Made by a program: the position numbers and the translations under genes
NCBI GenBank assembly: GCA_043778625.1
Contig: JAYWFU010000080.1
Span: forward strand, 1-6,798
DNA length: 6,798 bases
Reading direction: 5' to 3'
Origin: JACMRI01 sp043778625
Lineage (GTDB): Bacteria > Bacteroidota > Bacteroidia > UBA4408
Notes under the pieces: model-generated
What the model saw: only the letters and a program-made list of their open reading frames with translations
Database searches by the model: none
What the model was told of the DNA's origin: nothing
Shown here: positions 5,567-6,798 of the stretch, piece by piece
Numbering within the stretch: position 1 is the first letter of the stretch
How the letters are laid out: the number at the start of each line of letters is the position of its first letter

Positions 5567-5579
5567 GTGTTTTAGTTGA

Positions 5580-5597
5580 AAAATAGTTGGCTATTTT
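5580..5597 (-). terminator. AT-rich hairpin between E2 and the fibre-gene promoter
   Basis: AAAATAG-CCAA-CTATTTT on the minus strand is a 7-bp stem with a 4-nt loop, and the right arm runs on into further T (CTATTTTT). The stem is weak, but it lies downstream of the S74 gene and E2 and upstream of the next promoter, where a terminator for the S74 transcript would be expected. It could equally be chance AT-rich symmetry. Confidence 0.3.
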
Positions 5598-5646
5598 ATA
5601 CTATTTTTTTAATTATTTATTATCAATTATTTGTTGTTGCTTAAAT

Positions 5647-5732
5647 AAAGAGTAGCAAACTAGTAGTCATGAAATAAACTATACCCCTCTCTCCTTAAGT
5701 ATAGCCGAAAGAACCCACTAGTTCGCACTCTT
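5647..5732. repeat. structured 86-bp element, copy E2
   Basis: This is the second copy of the element at 337-423, in the same orientation. Terminal AAGAGT (5648-5653) pairs with ACTCTT (5727-5732), AAACTAGT with ACTAGTT-type sequence across one mismatch, and CTATAC with GTATAG inside. Stretches identical to E1 include AAAGAGTA, ATGAAA, CTATACCCC, AAAGAACCCAC and CGCACTCTT. Outer-helix positions differ from E1 but stay paired. Its right end overlaps the TAA stop of the S74 gene, so on the minus strand it begins the 3' UTR. Confidence 0.75.
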
Positions 5733-6798
5733 ATTTTTTTTCTAACGCTTCAATACGTTTTAATAATGCTTGTTGTTGTTGTTTTAATAAATTATTTTGC
5801 TGCATTAACTCTTGTATTGCTTTAGCATAAATAGGTAATAGTTCATTGTACTTAACGGCTTTACTTTGTTCGTCATTATTAGCTGTTACTACCATGGTTG
5901 GTAAAATTTGTTCTAACTCTTGGGCTATAAATCCTATTTGAGTACCTTTCATACCATCGTCAAGTACTTGTTTCCATTCATAGGTTACGGGGTTTAGTTG
6001 GTTAATTATGTCTAAACCTTTTAAGGTAAGTGGTTGTATATTTTGTTTTTTGCGGCGGTCAGATGTCCATACATTACCTGCACAAGCGGTGGTTCCGTTT
6101 ACATCTAATTTAAAAGATGGAGTTACTGTTCCAATACCTATATTACCATCATCTCTCACAGCTAAAGCATAAGTGCCACTACTATTTTGAACACCAAAAC
6201 CATAAGTAGAACTTGAACTACTGGCTCCTCTTACATCTAACTGAGCATTAGGTGTAGAGGTACCAATACCTAAGGCGCCAGTTGATTTCAATGTCATGAG
6301 TCTTGATGATGCGTTTACAAAAATAATATCATCGGCTTGATAGGTTTTAAATGCTAATGCTGGTGGTGATGCTAATTGCGTATAGAACATTGTAGACTTT
6401 AAAACTCCAGCATCTAGCATCCCAACCCCCCATTCAGTTCCTCCTACTGCCCCTATACAGGTTTGTTTGTTAGATCCTGTTTCCACCGTTAATTTATAGG
6501 GCGCCGTTGCCGTACCAATGCCTACATTAGTACCATCATCAAATATTTGACTGCAAGTAGCTGCGCTTCCATTTGATTTCAAAACATAGTTAGCTAACGA
6601 ACAGCCAACAGGTGCGGTAGGGCCCGTTGGCCCAGTTGCTCCTATAGGTCCCGCAGGCCCAACTCCTCCTGCCGAACCAGCTGGGCCAGCAGGTCCCGTT
6701 AATCCTGTAGGACCCACTGCACCAACAGGCCCCGCTGGCCCTACTGCACCAGCAGGTCCTGTTAATCCTGTAGGTCCAGTAGCACCTACTGGGCCTGC
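5731..6798 (-). CDS. collagen-like fibre protein with Peptidase_S74 chaperone domain (5' partial)
   Basis: The frame is open to the window edge, giving 355 residues; the true start lies outside, since Gly-X-Y repeats run unbroken past the internal GTG at 6717. Window residues 2-61 are 20 Gly-X-Y triplets (GPT, GLT, GPA), expected to form a collagen-like triple helix. Three NVGIGT...LDVNG-type modules follow (about 91-105, 176-191, 219-235). The C-terminus is an intramolecular chaperone auto-processing domain (Peptidase_S74). It contains TSDRRKKQNI, whose Ser246 and Lys251 correspond to the Ser/Lys self-cleavage dyad of phage endosialidase chaperones, then GFIAQELEQILP. YNELLPIYAKAIQEL follows, with a terminal coiled coil (LLKQQQQALLKRIEALEKK). 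In this family the domain trimerises the fibre and then cuts itself off before the Ser. The protein is probably an exported trimeric surface fibre; the signal peptide is not visible. The downstream E2 element overlaps its stop codon. Confidence 0.9.
   Translation of the reverse strand, partial: AGPVGATGPTGLTGPAGAVGPAGPVGAVGPTGLTGPAGPAGSAGGVGPAGPIGATGPTGPTAPVGCSLANYVLKSNGSAATCSQIFDDGTNVGIGTATAPYKLTVETGSNKQTCIGAVGGTEWGVGMLDAGVLKSTMFYTQLASPPALAFKTYQADDIIFVNASSRLMTLKSTGALGIGTSTPNAQLDVRGASSSSSTYGFGVQNSSGTYALAVRDDGNIGIGTVTPSFKLDVNGTTACAGNVWTSDRRKKQNIQPLTLKGLDIINQLNPVTYEWKQVLDDGMKGTQIGFIAQELEQILPTMVVTANNDEQSKAVKYNELLPIYAKAIQELMQQNNLLKQQQQALLKRIEALEKK
6616..6795 (-). repeat. Gly-X-Y collagen-like repeat with 63-bp period
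   Basis: Twenty consecutive Gly-X-Y triplets run to the window edge. At DNA level two 63-bp units (6724-6786 and 6661-6723) share GPTGLTGPA and neighbouring triplets, so the array grew by seven-triplet blocks. It ends with an imperfect APV triplet before the first fibre module. Its total length cannot be judged because it continues outside the window. Confidence 0.9.

Noticed and set aside
6616..6717. GTG at 6717 as the start codon of the S74 protein
   Set aside because: The Gly-X-Y repeat continues in frame upstream to the window edge, so this GTG is an internal valine codon.

Overview
The window looks like a chromosomal stretch from a Bacteroidota bacterium, probably a Chitinophagaceae or Sphingobacteria-type environmental lineage. 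The evidence is an A-rich translation leader without Shine-Dalgarno sequence before each start, a TATATTTG box matching the Bacteroidota -7 consensus TAnnTTTG, 'NVGIGT.TP...LDVNG' fibre modules, an 'ANNKGFMAPRLTTLQ...LLVYNTD' N-terminal head, a Peptidase_S74 C-terminus, and a fragment of a DUF2400/TIGR02757-like protein.

Layout: bases 1-95 are the last codons of a plus-strand housekeeping-type gene (DUF2400-like). Bases 96-483 are a convergent intergenic region with a REP-like double hairpin, short direct repeats and an 87-bp structured element (copy E1, 337-423). Everything from 484 to the window end is read on the minus strand. In transcription order there is a collagen-like/S74 fibre protein (5731-6798, N-terminus outside the window); a second copy of the structured element (E2, 5647-5732) touching its stop codon; an 821-residue repetitive fibre protein (3024-5489); a glycine-rich secreted protein (1786-2865); a small secreted beta-type protein (1151-1531); and a smaller cysteine-containing secreted protein (484-822). 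A 27-bp perfect palindrome fed by a tandem octamer lies between the last two.

How the parts relate: all four complete genes begin with a signal peptide, so this is a cell-surface or secreted fibre/adhesin locus. Sequence sharing ties the neighbours together. The three smaller proteins share pieces of one domain (VPAGK-[WF]-K, FPxWL, IEF). The glycine-rich and 821-residue proteins share a C-terminal CYxCD tail. The 821-residue and S74 proteins share NVGIGT modules. Three genes share a 5' leader motif at the same distance from their ATG.

The most unusual observation is the E1/E2 pair. The two copies have diverged in the outer helix, but several base pairs have changed on both arms, so pairing is kept while internal-loop sequences stay constant. 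That points to a structured RNA or folded-DNA element bracketing the four-gene block. I do not recognise it as a named family.
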